DNA of 11,472 nucleotides from Hyphomonadaceae bacterium (GCA_030696545.1 JAUYSA010000236.1:1-11472); one strand, 5' to 3'. Shown: positions 1-7,394, counted from the stretch's first letter. The notes: generated by a model from the sequence alone, not told the origin. Made by a program: numbers and translations.

Positions 1-468
1 CCAGATATAGCCATCGGCGACAACCCCGCCGAACGGGCCATGCGTCCAGTCGGCGTCTGTGCCGGGGTTCACTGGCACAACATCCTGGTGCGCCATGAGG
101 ATCACAGGCGGCAGGGAGGGATCGGTCCCGGTCCACGTCATCAGCATGGCGTGCGTGAGAATTTTCTCGAGCGTCATCTTCGCGAAGATGGCGGGATAGC
201 GCGTCTGCAGCGCCGCCTGCAGATCAATCCAGGGCTGATCGGCGCCGGGCTTGGGGTCGCCGGAGGCGTAGGTGACGGTCTGGATGCGGATGGCGGCGCC
301 GAGCATCTCCGCTGCCGCCGCGACATCGATGGGCGGAGGTTCCGGGAGGGTGATCACGGTTTGCGTGTCGGGCTTTGCGCCAAACTGTGTCGTGCGCCAC
401 AGCGCAACGCCGACCACGATGGCGAGAACAAGCACCACGCCGCCAAGTATCTTCAACGCCAGTTTCAT
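1..468 (-). CDS. M20 family metallopeptidase (PM20D1-like carboxypeptidase), N-terminal part
   Basis: This is a zinc peptidase/amidase of the M20 family, anchored in the inner membrane or exported. Only the first 156 residues are visible, and the reading frame is open to the window edge. Residues 4-24 form one hydrophobic segment after a Lys (signal anchor). Residues 122-133 carry the first metal-site motif, VILMAHQDVVPV, with His127 as the expected zinc ligand and Asp129 as its partner. It is followed by W-x-x-x-PFGG and DGYIW, the start of the usual DGYIWGRG stretch, which holds the bridging Asp beyond the edge. The family is normally near 480-500 residues. The ATG at 468 is chosen because GGGG lies 7 nt upstream; an in-frame ATG at 474 has no spacing for a ribosome site. 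It is divergent from thiE across 147 bp. The family is clear from sequence; the substrate (N-acyl amino acids in PM20D1) is only inference. Confidence 0.85.
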   Translation of the reverse strand, partial: MKLALKILGGVVLVLAIVVGVALWRTTQFGAKPDTQTVITLPEPPPIDVAAAAEMLGAAIRIQTVTYASGDPKPGADQPWIDLQAALQTRYPAIFAKMTLEKILTHAMLMTWTGTDPSLPPVILMAHQDVVPVNPGTDADWTHGPFGGVVADGYIW

Positions 469-615
469 CTGCATACCCCGGCCAGCCGCTCGCCCGTGCT
501 GATCTAAGACAGCGCCTACCGGGGGCGGTCAACTCACCGGGGCAAAATCTGCAATCGAAGGCCGAATCCGGGACGCCCGCTTGAACGGCGGCCGCGCCGG
601 GCGTACTCCACGCGC

Positions 616-1269
616 ATGTCACGCCGTTGCCGCCTCTATCTGATCACGCCGCCAGAAGTTGCGGATATCGCCGCGTTCTCGCGGCAGCTGGATCAGGCGC
701 TGGATGGCGGGGATGTCGCCTCGCTGCAGATCAGGCTGAAATCGCGTGACGGCGTTCCGGCGCCGGACAGCCACATCCTCGAACTGGGCCGCCACGTCAT
801 CGCACGCGCGCAGGACCGGGGCGTGGCGGTGCTGATCAATGACCGCCCTGACCTCGCCGTGGAGCTGGGCGCGGATGGCGTTCATATCGGTCAGACTGAC
901 ATGCCGTATGCACGGGCGCGCAAGCTGGTGGGCGAGAACGCAATCGTTGGCGTGACCTGCCATGACAGCCGCCATCTGGGCATGGAGGCTGGAGAGGCGG
1001 GCGCGGACTATGTCGCCTTTGGCGCCTTCTATCCGACCGACACCAAGGACCCCGCTACAACCGCAGAGCCTGACCTGCTGCGCTGGTGGCAGGAAATGAT
1101 GGAATTGCCCTGCGTGGCCATCGGCGGGATCACTACGGTAAACGCCCGTCCGCTGGTCGAGGCGGGGGCCGATTTCCTTGCGGTTTCGGCAGGGGTCTGG
1201 CGGCATGAAAAAGGCGCGGCGGAAGCTGTCCGAGCCTTCAACGCCCTGTTTGATGAGCTTGCCAGCTGA
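616..1269 (+). CDS. thiE: Thiamine-phosphate synthase
   Basis: ThiE couples HMP-pyrophosphate with the thiazole phosphate (or its carboxylate) to give thiamine phosphate in the cytosol (EC 2.5.1.3). The 217-residue TIM barrel has the usual length and motifs: QIRLKSRDG at 38-46 (diphosphate-binding Arg/Lys region), INDR at 74-77, GADGVHIGQTD at 85-95 (magnesium-binding Asp region), GVTCHD at 112-117, FGAFYPTDTK at 135-144, AIGGI at 168-172 and AVSAGVW at 189-195. The dipeptide before His-Asp is Thr-Cys where well-studied ThiE proteins have Ser-Thr, a mild change. The ATG at 616 is the only reasonable start, but no clear Shine-Dalgarno sequence precedes it. No other thi gene is in view, so its place in the pathway is inferred from family alone. 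Some alphaproteobacteria carry a second ThiE-like paralogue, and this could be one. suhB follows on the same strand after 159 bp. Confidence 0.88.
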   Translation: MSRRCRLYLITPPEVADIAAFSRQLDQALDGGDVASLQIRLKSRDGVPAPDSHILELGRHVIARAQDRGVAVLINDRPDLAVELGADGVHIGQTDMPYARARKLVGENAIVGVTCHDSRHLGMEAGEAGADYVAFGAFYPTDTKDPATTAEPDLLRWWQEMMELPCVAIGGITTVNARPLVEAGADFLAVSAGVWRHEKGAAEAVRAFNALFDELAS

Positions 1270-1315
1270 TCTGGCCCACTGAACTGGTTCAGGCGCCGCA
1301 CCCCGGAAAAGCGAA

Positions 1316-1341
1316 CAAAGCTTGCGCTTTGGGCTCTGCCC
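1316..1341 (+). other. Short hairpins between thiE and suhB
   Basis: The 159 bp between thiE and suhB holds a 6-bp stem CAAAGC/GCTTTG with loop TTGC (1316-1331), overlapping a GGGC-TCT-GCCC hairpin (1331-1341). A further dyad, CTGAAC-TG-GTTCAG, lies at 1279-1292, just after the thiE stop. None is followed by a T-run, so intrinsic termination is not supported. They could stabilise an mRNA end or be chance. A GANTC site (possible CcrM methylation target) lies at 1375-1379. Confidence 0.25.
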
Positions 1342-1428
1342 GGTATGGGAACGGCGCACTTTAAGTGAGCGTCGGATTCACGCTTTCGGTTTATCCGGAG
1401 CGCCCCGACGCAGCGAAGGCTGTTTGAC

Positions 1429-2256
1429 ATGTCCCGTCCCTCCCCCACCGTCACCGTGATGATCGATGCTGCGCGCGCAGGCGGCCGCCGGCTGATCCGC
1501 GATTTTGGCGAAGTCGAGAACCTGCAGGTCTCCCGCAAGGGACCTGCGGATTTCGTTTCGGCTGCCGACAAGAAAGCCGAAGAGATCATCCGCAAGAGCC
1601 TCGAGAAGACGCGGCCCGGCTATGGCTTCCTGCTGGAGGAAGGCGGCGAGGTTGAAGGTTCGGACAAGACGCACCGCTTCATCATCGACCCGCTGGATGG
1701 CACGCTGAACTTCCTGCACGGCATTCCGCACTTCGCGGTGTCGATCGGGCTTGAGCGCGCCGGCAAGCTACGCGCGGGTGTCGTCCATGATCCGATGCGC
1801 AACGAGACGTTCTGGGCCGAAGAGGGTCTGGGCGCGTGGCTCGATAACAAGCGGATGCGTGTCGCCTCGCGCCGCAAGCTTTCCGAGGCTGTCGTCACCA
1901 CCGGCATTCCGCAGCTGGGCAAGAATGGCGGCGAGAAATTCATCGACGAGCTGACGCGGGTGCGCAACGAAGTCGCCGCCGTGCGCCGTTTCGGTTCGGC
2001 CGCCTTGGACCTCGCGTGGGTGGCCGCTGGACGCTTCGACGGCTTCTGGGAGCGCGACCTGCAGCTCTGGGATATCGCGGCGGGCTTCGTGCTGATGCAG
2101 GAAGCAGGCGGCATGGTGACGGGCCTCGAGAAGAAAGACCCGACGCGCGGATCCTTCGTCGCTGCCAACACCAGCCTTGCGCCGAAGCTTATCGAACTCG
2201 TGGAAGGCAAGCTGAAGAAGCCCGCCACGGGCAGCAAGCTGCTGAAGCCGCTCTAG
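1429..2256 (+). CDS. suhB: Inositol monophosphatase family protein
   Basis: A cytosolic Mg2+-dependent sugar-phosphate phosphatase of the IMPase/SuhB family; the usual assay substrate is myo-inositol-1-phosphate. The 275 residues hold the complete metal site: Glu70-Glu71, then IDPLDGTLNF at 86-95 with Asp87, Asp90, Gly91 and Thr92, and WDIAAG at 214-219 with Asp215. KGPADFVSAAD at 37-47 is the typical N-terminal family signature. The basic C-terminal tail (about 260-275) is extra. The start is supported by GAAGG 9 nt upstream of the ATG. In enterobacteria SuhB also binds NusA in rRNA antitermination; whether that holds here is unknown. The stop codon overlaps the stop of the convergent DUF533 gene, so the two transcripts must run into each other or end inside each other's coding region. 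Confidence 0.92.
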   Translation: MSRPSPTVTVMIDAARAGGRRLIRDFGEVENLQVSRKGPADFVSAADKKAEEIIRKSLEKTRPGYGFLLEEGGEVEGSDKTHRFIIDPLDGTLNFLHGIPHFAVSIGLERAGKLRAGVVHDPMRNETFWAEEGLGAWLDNKRMRVASRRKLSEAVVTTGIPQLGKNGGEKFIDELTRVRNEVAAVRRFGSAALDLAWVAAGRFDGFWERDLQLWDIAAGFVLMQEAGGMVTGLEKKDPTRGSFVAANTSLAPKLIELVEGKLKKPATGSKLLKPL

Positions 2257-3086
2257 GCCTTCGCGGCGGAAGCGCCTGCGTCGATCTGGGCGACGAGCCC
2301 TTCGTCGAGGCCCAGCGCCACGGCGAGGTTCATCAGGAACGCCTTTTCCTTCATGCCGTTCGGCTCGATAGCGATGCGTGCGGCGGTGTAGGCCTGCGCC
2401 GCCAGGGCGGGCGTGTTCGCGGCGGCGGCCAGTTCTGAGATCGTTGCGGGTTTTGCAAATTCGGCGTCGAGGAATTTGGCGGCGTGGACATCCATGCCCG
2501 CCTCTTCCAGCGAGCCGATGATTCGTGAACGCTCGGCATTGTCGATCACGCCATCGCTGGCGGCGGCTGCGATCATCGCACGCAGCACGAGCATCGACGT
2601 TTCATTGTCCTGTTCAGGATTGCCGGTTTCGCCGAACGGGCTGGCGTCGGGCGCTGCCTCGATCTGGGCGGGGGCTTCGGGCGTCTTTCCGGCCTGATGG
2701 TTCTGCCAGGCTTTGTACGCAAGGCCGCCGACCATTGCGAGGCCGCCAACGGTTGCGGCGCTGCCGACAAGGCCGCGCCCGCCACGCGTGCCGAGCAGCA
2801 GCAGGCCAAGTCCGCCGAGCGCGGCTCCTGTCACGGCCTTGTTCTGGCTGGCGAAGGCCTTGGCCTGTTCGAAGATATCGCCGCCTGATTTGCCAGTCGC
2901 GCCCTTGATCGCGGAATCCGCCTTGGCGCCAATCCCGGTCTTCTGCTCGATTGCGGCCGCTCCCTCTTTCATGCCGGAGACACTATCGTTCAGAAGCCCG
3001 CCGAGCATTCCGCCGATCTTGTCGAGCGGACTGTTGGGCCCACCGGCTCCGAACATCTCGTTGAGCAGCTTCTTCGCGTCGAACAT
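2253..3086 (-). CDS. DUF533/TerB-like membrane protein (YebE type)
   Basis: The 277-residue protein matches the DUF533 layout. An amphipathic, Gly-rich N-terminus (1-70) is followed by one or two hydrophobic Gly-rich segments at about 85-103 and 107-124, likely membrane-embedded. A Pro/Ala/Glu linker (130-160) leads to a C-terminal helical TerB-like domain (about 162-268) that begins with VLRAMIAAAASDGVIDNAER. The acidic D-G-x-I-D-x-x-E pattern of that region resembles the metal-binding stretch of TerB-like proteins. The function of DUF533 is not established; E. coli YebE is an inner-membrane protein linked to envelope stress. The start has a strong GGAGG 5 nt upstream. It is the last gene of the minus-strand run with yciI, methyltransferase and exporter, 86 bp after the YciI gene, and its final 4 bp overlap the suhB stop. 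The role is unknown and no substrate should be assumed. Confidence 0.85.
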   Translation of the reverse strand: MFDAKKLLNEMFGAGGPNSPLDKIGGMLGGLLNDSVSGMKEGAAAIEQKTGIGAKADSAIKGATGKSGGDIFEQAKAFASQNKAVTGAALGGLGLLLLGTRGGRGLVGSAATVGGLAMVGGLAYKAWQNHQAGKTPEAPAQIEAAPDASPFGETGNPEQDNETSMLVLRAMIAAAASDGVIDNAERSRIIGSLEEAGMDVHAAKFLDAEFAKPATISELAAAANTPALAAQAYTAARIAIEPNGMKEKAFLMNLAVALGLDEGLVAQIDAGASAAKA

Positions 3087-3172
3087 GGGAGCCTCCGTTG
3101 CGGATTGGCTCTTTTACACCCACGCAGGGGCGCAACCAGTGGCGAACTGCAACTTCACAATCCCGGAAAGCG

Positions 3173-3511
3173 CTACTCTTCCTCGAATGGCCAGAATGCC
3201 CGTACTTCGAGTCGGCCTGCTCGCGCCATGGGATGCCTTGCCGCTATCTCGATGGCTTCATCCATGCTGTCGCATTCAAGAATATCGAAGCCGATGATCA
3301 CTTCCTTGGACTCGGTAAACGGCCCATCTGTGACCATCTTCTGGCCGCCCCTTACACGAACGGTTTTCGCGGCGCCGGCAGGACGAAGCCGATCGCCGGT
3401 GATGCGTTTACCGCGACTGTCGACATCATCGACCCAGGTTTCGACTTCGCCGGGCGCCTCGGCCTTGGGGTCAGGATCGCTGTCGGTGGCGACGAACATC
3501 ATGAAGCGCAT
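3173..3511 (-). CDS. YciI-like (DGPF domain) protein
   Basis: A small cytosolic 112-residue protein with the YCII/DGPF fold, a dimeric alpha-beta barrel. The family hallmark DGPFTESKE lies at 62-70, followed by GFDILECDSMDEAIEIAARHP, the usual conserved helix region. RFMMFVATDSDPD at the N-terminus is also typical. Functions of this subgroup are mostly unproven; the DGPF paralogues often sit next to ECF sigma-factor genes, but none is here. The ATG at 3511 has AAGGA 7 nt upstream. It lies 88 bp after the methyltransferase stop and 86 bp before DUF533, same strand, so it may be cotranscribed or have its own weak promoter. No promoter match stood out. Confidence 0.88.
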   Translation of the reverse strand: MRFMMFVATDSDPDPKAEAPGEVETWVDDVDSRGKRITGDRLRPAGAAKTVRVRGGQKMVTDGPFTESKEVIIGFDILECDSMDEAIEIAARHPMARAGRLEVRAFWPFEEE

Positions 3512-3599
3512 GGGACTGTCCTTTGCGGGCCAAAACCACAGGACGGGCTCACGTCCGAATACCCGACATTTGGCGCTACAATAAGCAAGACAGTGGCAA

Positions 3600-4319
3600 T
3601 CAGGGACGCTGAAGTCGCATCATCAGGAAGGATGGCCGGCGCATCAGCCGTTCATGACGGCGGGGATCGGCTTGCCGGAACTGCTCTGTCGGCAGCGGCT
3701 CGAGCAGGCGATCCAGCCTGAAGCCAGCCTCCAGCGGCGGATTGATGAAGTCGGCCAGTGAGCGCCGATAGCAATTCATGCGGAACGGTTCGCCGAAGCC
3801 GCTCCATGTCGCTTCGACGGATTCGACATCGAAATAAGCGTCAGTCTTGAAATACTCGGCATCGAAATCCGGATGGGCGGCGGACATGATGACGATGCCG
3901 CCGGGCCTGAGCACGCGAAAGAACTCCGAAAACACGTGGCGCCAGTCGCGGACGTAGTCGAGGCAGAGCGGCGCGTTGATCATATCGAACGCCGCCTCTG
4001 CGGCGGGCAAATTCGCGGCCAGATCGAGCGGCGTCACGGTTGCGCGGCCAGCGAGGCGAACTGACGCCAGTTCGCACATCCGGGCAGATATATCGCCAGC
4101 GGTTACGCGCGCGCCACGATTGACCAGCTCTTCGGCATAGACGCCGGGTCCGCAACCGGTATCAAGCACGTCCAGCCCGGCGACATTGGGCCAGAGGGAG
4201 ATGACAGCGGGCCGGTCGTAATAGGCGTTGTGCGGCTTGGTCTCGAGCGCAGCAGCGTAGCGATCTGCAATACGTTCGTAAGTGGCCGCGGCAGCCCTCT
4301 CGGTTTCAAGCTTATCCAT
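3600..4319 (-). CDS. Class I SAM-dependent methyltransferase
   Basis: A cytosolic methyltransferase with the Rossmann-type SAM fold. The 239 residues show motif I VLDTGCGPGVYAEEL (51-65), the acidic end of strand 2 in VTAGDIS (72-78), an Asp-Leu pair at 99-100 that contacts the adenine region, FDMINAPLCLDYV (111-123) as motif II/post-motif, and the VLRPGG turn (136-141). The C-terminal part (150-239) contributes substrate specificity and is not recognisable. It resembles UbiE/COQ5-like methyltransferases generally, but the substrate cannot be told. The start is decided by GAGGG 6 nt upstream, which overlaps the stop region of the exporter gene 9 bp away. The two genes are therefore probably translationally coupled, and the methyltransferase may act on the molecule the transporter handles (inference only). 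Confidence 0.88.
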   Translation of the reverse strand: MDKLETERAAAATYERIADRYAAALETKPHNAYYDRPAVISLWPNVAGLDVLDTGCGPGVYAEELVNRGARVTAGDISARMCELASVRLAGRATVTPLDLAANLPAAEAAFDMINAPLCLDYVRDWRHVFSEFFRVLRPGGIVIMSAAHPDFDAEYFKTDAYFDVESVEATWSGFGEPFRMNCYRRSLADFINPPLEAGFRLDRLLEPLPTEQFRQADPRRHERLMRRPSFLMMRLQRP

Positions 4320-4328
4320 GGCGAACCC

Positions 4329-6167
4329 TCAGGCGCTCGTGAACTGCATCTCGGCCAGCTTGGCATAGAGGCCGCCCGCGCGGACGAGGCTTTCATGATC
4401 GCCCTGCTCTGCCACGCGGCCCTGATCGAGCACGATGATCCGGTTGGCCCGGCGCACGGTGGCGAGACGGTGAGCAATGACAAGCGTTGTGCAGCCCCGG
4501 CTGGCCTGATCGAGTGCCTTCTGGACCAGACGCTCGTTGGCGGCGTCGAGTGCACTGGTGGCTTCGTCGAGGAGCATGACGGGAGCGCCGCGAACCAGCG
4601 CCCGCGCGATCGCAATGCGCTGACGTTCGCCGCCGGAAAGCTGACGTCCCTTGGAGCCGACCTCGGCGGCAAGACCGCCACGGCCTTCGAGGAAGGCGAA
4701 CGCCTCCGCCTTTCGCAGGGCTTCGCGGATTTCATCGTCGGTTGCGTCTGTGCGGCCGAATCGGACGTTGCCAGCGGCGTCACCCGAGAAAATCGGCGCT
4801 TCCTGCGGCACATAGGCAAAGCGGGCGCGCCATTCGGCTGGATCAACATCGCGGGCATCAAGGCCGTCGAGCGTGACGCCGCCGGTCTGCGGATCGAAGA
4901 AACGCAGCAGCATACGGAACACGGTCGACTTGCCGGCGCCCGACGGGCCGACGAGCGCGATCATTTCGCCGGGCCTGGCTTCGAACGAGACATTGTTGAG
5001 CGAAGGCCCCTGCGCCGCGGGATAGGAGAACGACACATTGTCGAGCTTCACATGACCGGCAAGCTTGGCGGGCATCGGCTTCGGGTGCGCCGGGGCGGCA
5101 ATATCTGGCTTCTGTTCAAGAATCTCGATGGCGCGAACGGCAGCGCCTGAGGCGCGCATCGCGTCGCCCATGACTTCTGCGACAGTCGCAAAGCCGCCAA
5201 CGCCAAACACAGCCAACAGCACGAACTGCATGAAGGCGCCGATTGTCATCGCGCCGGACTGAACCTCCAGCGCGCCGATCCAGATGACGCCGGTGACGCC
5301 AGCAAACATGAGGGCGATGACGATTCCGGTGAGCCACGCACGCGCGCCGATGCGAGCCAGCGCCGCCTTGAACGCAGCCTCGATGGCGGAGCGGAAGCGC
5401 ATCTCGCGTTCCTTCTCCATGCCGTAGGCCTGGACGAGATCGATGGCGTCGATGGTCTCAGTGGCTTCCGATGCGGCGTCCGCGATACGATCCTGCGCGC
5501 TGACGGAGAGTTTGCGAACGCGACGGCCCATGGCGAGGATCGGCAGGATCAGCACGGGCGCGAGCACGAACAGGATGCCGGTCAGCTTCCATGACGTTAT
5601 GAACATCAGGATCAGCGCGCCGATGGATGTGACGGTGGAACGCACCGCCATCGAGAAGGTGGAGCCGAAGAAAGTCTCGATCAGCGTGATGTCGGCTGTC
5701 AGGCGCGAAACTGCCTCGCCGGTTTTCAGCTTCGAGAAGTAGGCGGGCGAAAGCGACATCAGGCGGGCATAGACATCGCCGCGAAGATCTGCCGCGAGGC
5801 GTTCGCCGAAGCGCGAGAAGAAGTAGAAGCGCACAGCCGAGGCGACGCCGAGGGCCAGCGCGATGCCGATCATCGCGCCGAAGCCTGCGTTGATCAGGCC
5901 GGGATCGAAACTCTGGAACGCATTATTGCCCAGCCACTGCACCGGGAAGGTGATGGCCAGGTTCAGAACTGCGGCGATGAACAGGAAGATCACGCCCATG
6001 ATCACGGTGGTTCTCTGCCGCTTTACATAGGGCGCAAGCTTGAGCAGCGGCCCGAAGGACCGCGATTTTTCCCGCTCCGGCCCGCCCTCGCCCCAGCGCT
6101 GCGCGCCGGCCGTGCGGTCAAAGCTGGCGCCGCCAGTATTGCTGGGTTGGCTGTTTCCGTCGCTCAT
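4329..6167 (-). CDS. ABC exporter half-transporter (MsbA/ABCB type), permease fused to ATPase
   Basis: A 612-residue inner-membrane type I ABC exporter that would work as a homodimer or with a partner. A soluble, charged N-terminal tail (1-48) is followed by six membrane helices at about 53-75, 92-115, 171-193, 196-214, 278-300 and 307-331. The nucleotide-binding domain runs from 372 to 606. Walker A is GPSGAGKST (407-415), Q-loop Gln455, signature LSGGERQR (510-517), Walker B VMLLDEATSALD (530-541) with catalytic Glu535, and the switch His566 in IAHRLAT. All catalytic residues are present. GAGGG lies 4 nt before the ATG. The family includes lipid A, lipid and drug exporters, and the substrate cannot be read from sequence. 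It heads a probable operon with the methyltransferase and is divergent from rpmE. Confidence 0.92.
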   Translation of the reverse strand: MSDGNSQPSNTGGASFDRTAGAQRWGEGGPEREKSRSFGPLLKLAPYVKRQRTTVIMGVIFLFIAAVLNLAITFPVQWLGNNAFQSFDPGLINAGFGAMIGIALALGVASAVRFYFFSRFGERLAADLRGDVYARLMSLSPAYFSKLKTGEAVSRLTADITLIETFFGSTFSMAVRSTVTSIGALILMFITSWKLTGILFVLAPVLILPILAMGRRVRKLSVSAQDRIADAASEATETIDAIDLVQAYGMEKEREMRFRSAIEAAFKAALARIGARAWLTGIVIALMFAGVTGVIWIGALEVQSGAMTIGAFMQFVLLAVFGVGGFATVAEVMGDAMRASGAAVRAIEILEQKPDIAAPAHPKPMPAKLAGHVKLDNVSFSYPAAQGPSLNNVSFEARPGEMIALVGPSGAGKSTVFRMLLRFFDPQTGGVTLDGLDARDVDPAEWRARFAYVPQEAPIFSGDAAGNVRFGRTDATDDEIREALRKAEAFAFLEGRGGLAAEVGSKGRQLSGGERQRIAIARALVRGAPVMLLDEATSALDAANERLVQKALDQASRGCTTLVIAHRLATVRRANRIIVLDQGRVAEQGDHESLVRAGGLYAKLAEMQFTSA

Positions 6168-6211
6168 TCCGCCCTCTAAAACCCCGGTTTCCGGGTGTAT
6201 GACCCGCCAGC

Positions 6212-6240
6212 TTGCCAGCCCGGCCGCGTTCGGGTATGAG
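6212..6240 (+). promoter_or_regulatory. Probable sigma-70 promoter of rpmE
   Basis: The -35 box TTGCCA (6212-6217) and -10 box TATGAG (6235-6240) are separated by exactly 17 bp. They match 5/6 and 4/6 positions of the consensus. The start of transcription would fall near 6247, giving a leader of about 70 nt before rpmE. This is the best promoter match noticed in the window. Confidence 0.55.
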
Positions 6241-6247
6241 CCCGGCT

Positions 6248-6286
6248 CCCGAATTCAGCAAGGCTTCCGGCGTTAACGCTTTCGGG
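6248..6286 (+). promoter_or_regulatory. Potential structured leader of rpmE
   Basis: Directly after the predicted transcription start, CCCGAA (6248-6253) can pair with TTCGGG (6281-6286). The 27-nt interior contains a perfect 10-bp palindrome, GCGTTAACGC (6270-6279). Ribosomal protein genes are often autoregulated through leader structures, so this may be a binding site for L31 or another regulator. That is inference; the palindrome could equally be a DNA operator or chance. Confidence 0.3.
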
Positions 6287-6316
6287 ACCCTTCGACAGAC
6301 GCGACAGAGACTTCCG

Positions 6317-6544
6317 ATGAAAAAAGAAGGCCATCCCGATTATCACTTCATCACCGTGGTGATGACTGATGGGACCGAATACCAGACCCGTTCGTGCATG
6401 GGCAAACCGGGCGACAAGCTGTCGCTCGACATCGACCCGAAATCGCACCCGGCCTGGACCGGCGGCGCGGCGCAAGTGCTCGACCGCGGCGGCCGTCTGT
6501 CGCGCTTCAAGGACAAGTTCAAAGGCTTCGTCAAATCCACCTGA
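6317..6544 (+). CDS. rpmE: 50S ribosomal protein L31 (bL31), zinc-free form
   Basis: A component of the large ribosomal subunit that helps bridge to the small subunit. The 75 residues start MKKEGHPDYHFITVVMTDGT and contain the bL31 core KSHPAWTGG (42-50) and DRGGRLSRFKDKF (56-68). The four-Cys zinc motif of E. coli bL31 is absent; the only Cys (Cys27) is at a position that is normally not a ligand. This is the C-minus form usual in alphaproteobacteria. The ATG at 6317 is chosen over in-frame upstream codons because the conserved protein begins there. Ribosome binding is weak (GAGA about 6 nt upstream). It is a single-gene transcription unit with its own promoter and terminator. Confidence 0.95.
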   Translation: MKKEGHPDYHFITVVMTDGTEYQTRSCMGKPGDKLSLDIDPKSHPAWTGGAAQVLDRGGRLSRFKDKFKGFVKST

Positions 6545-6573
6545 TCGGATTTGGCTATTGAGACACTGGGGAG

Positions 6574-6604
6574 GCCCGCCGGAAACGGCGGGCTTTCTGC
6601 TTTT
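6574..6604 (+). terminator. Intrinsic terminator of rpmE
   Basis: A perfect 8-bp stem GCCCGCCG/CGGCGGGC (6574-6581 with 6586-6593) is closed by a GAAA tetraloop and followed by a T-rich tail (6594-6604). It starts 29 nt after the rpmE stop. The last T is also the first base of the stop codon of the convergent DUF1275 gene. Read from the other strand, the hairpin lacks a T-run, so it appears to serve rpmE only. Confidence 0.9.
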
Positions 6605-7260
6605 CAGGCAGGCGGCTTTGAGGCAAGCGGGCGCGTGATCATCCACGCCGCAGCTGACAGGCACAGCGCCGCCAGCGCGGCGAACCACAACCCGGCAAGG
6701 CCGATGACGGGCCATGCCAGCGCGCCGGCCACTGCACCCGTGACAAGGCCGAGCCAGAGCCCGAGATAGGGAAGCCAGGCGAATTTCGGACCGCCGGTCA
6801 ACGCACCCGCTATGCGCTGCCCCAGCTTGACCAGCGCGCCTGTCATGTAGGTCAGGCCGATGGCGACCTCGCCATCGCGTTCAAACGTGGTGTTTTCGGT
6901 GCCCATCGCGGCCGCCACGAGCAACATGGCGAGGTCCGCCGCCCCGGCGCCCGCCAACGCCGCTGCCGACGCGAGCATCACGGCCACCAGGGCCAGTATG
7001 GCAGGCGGGCGCTTCGATCCCGCAGCCCGCCCGATCAGGCTTCCGAGAATGACGCCGAGCAGAAAGCTGCCGATCAATCGCCCGGCGATCAGCGCTTCCG
7101 CCGGCACACCGGCGATGCCGACTGCGAGGCGCGTGGAGTTGCCGCTCATGAATGAGACAAAGAACCCGCCAAGGCTCAGAAAGCCTATGGCGTCGACATA
7201 ACCCGCCAGCGTCGATGATCCGATCGCCAGCGCCATGTCGCGCTTCCGGTAACGCAGCAT
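6604..7260 (-). CDS. DUF1275 (YoaK-type) integral membrane protein
   Basis: A 218-residue inner-membrane protein with about six hydrophobic segments, at roughly 10-32, 60-78, 87-103, 106-120, 165-186 and 188-208. DUF1275 hallmarks are visible: an N-terminal GYVDAIGFLSLGGFFVSFMSGN stretch split around residues 20-41, GNSTRLAVG (40-48), and LTYMTGALVKLGQ (136-148). The family is widespread and its biochemical role is unknown; a transport function is often assumed without proof. The ATG has an excellent GGAGGGG 6 nt upstream. It lies 134 bp downstream of rcdA on the same strand with no intrinsic terminator between them, so cotranscription is possible. Confidence 0.9.
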   Translation of the reverse strand: MLRYRKRDMALAIGSSTLAGYVDAIGFLSLGGFFVSFMSGNSTRLAVGIAGVPAEALIAGRLIGSFLLGVILGSLIGRAAGSKRPPAILALVAVMLASAAALAGAGAADLAMLLVAAAMGTENTTFERDGEVAIGLTYMTGALVKLGQRIAGALTGGPKFAWLPYLGLWLGLVTGAVAGALAWPVIGLAGLWFAALAALCLSAAAWMITRPLASKPPA

Positions 7261-7297
7261 GGAGCGCCCCTCCCGTCATGAGTCCCGGTGCGATCAG

Positions 7298-7369
7298 GCG
7301 ACGAACGCACGCCGCTGTCCACCGTCGATTATGCCTGTGGCAAAATCGAACCCTGCAGGTGTTCGTCGC
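7298..7369 (-). repeat. Long nested inverted repeat between rcdA and the DUF1275 gene
   Basis: Outer arms GCGACGAAC (7298-7306) and GTTCGTCGC (7361-7369) are perfect complements 54 bp apart. Centred between them is a second dyad: TCGATT (7325-7330) with AATCGA (7344-7349), and inside that TGCC (7332-7335) with GGCA (7339-7342), a three-base loop and one A/A mismatch. The whole occupies most of the 134-bp gap. On either strand no T-run follows, so it is not a standard terminator. It could be an mRNA processing or stability element, or a pair of operators. Confidence 0.5.
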
Positions 7370-7394
7370 TCAGCTTATCAGGGAATCGGGAAAC

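Noticed and set aside
40..622. Plus- and minus-strand frames over the left edge and the peptidase/thiE gap
   Set aside because: The minus-strand M20 peptidase frame explains the coding signal; the others show no family features and no ribosome sites.
1029..1731. Long minus-strand frames opposite thiE and suhB
   Set aside because: They are mirror frames of GC-rich coding DNA; the plus strand carries complete, recognisable proteins here.
3098..3721. Plus-strand frames opposite the YciI and methyltransferase genes
   Set aside because: They are shadows of the minus-strand genes, whose DGPF and GCGPG motifs are unmistakable.
6593..6604. Bidirectional terminator serving the DUF1275 gene
   Set aside because: Read on the minus strand, the rpmE terminator stem is followed by CTCCCC rather than a T-run, so only the plus-strand function is supported.
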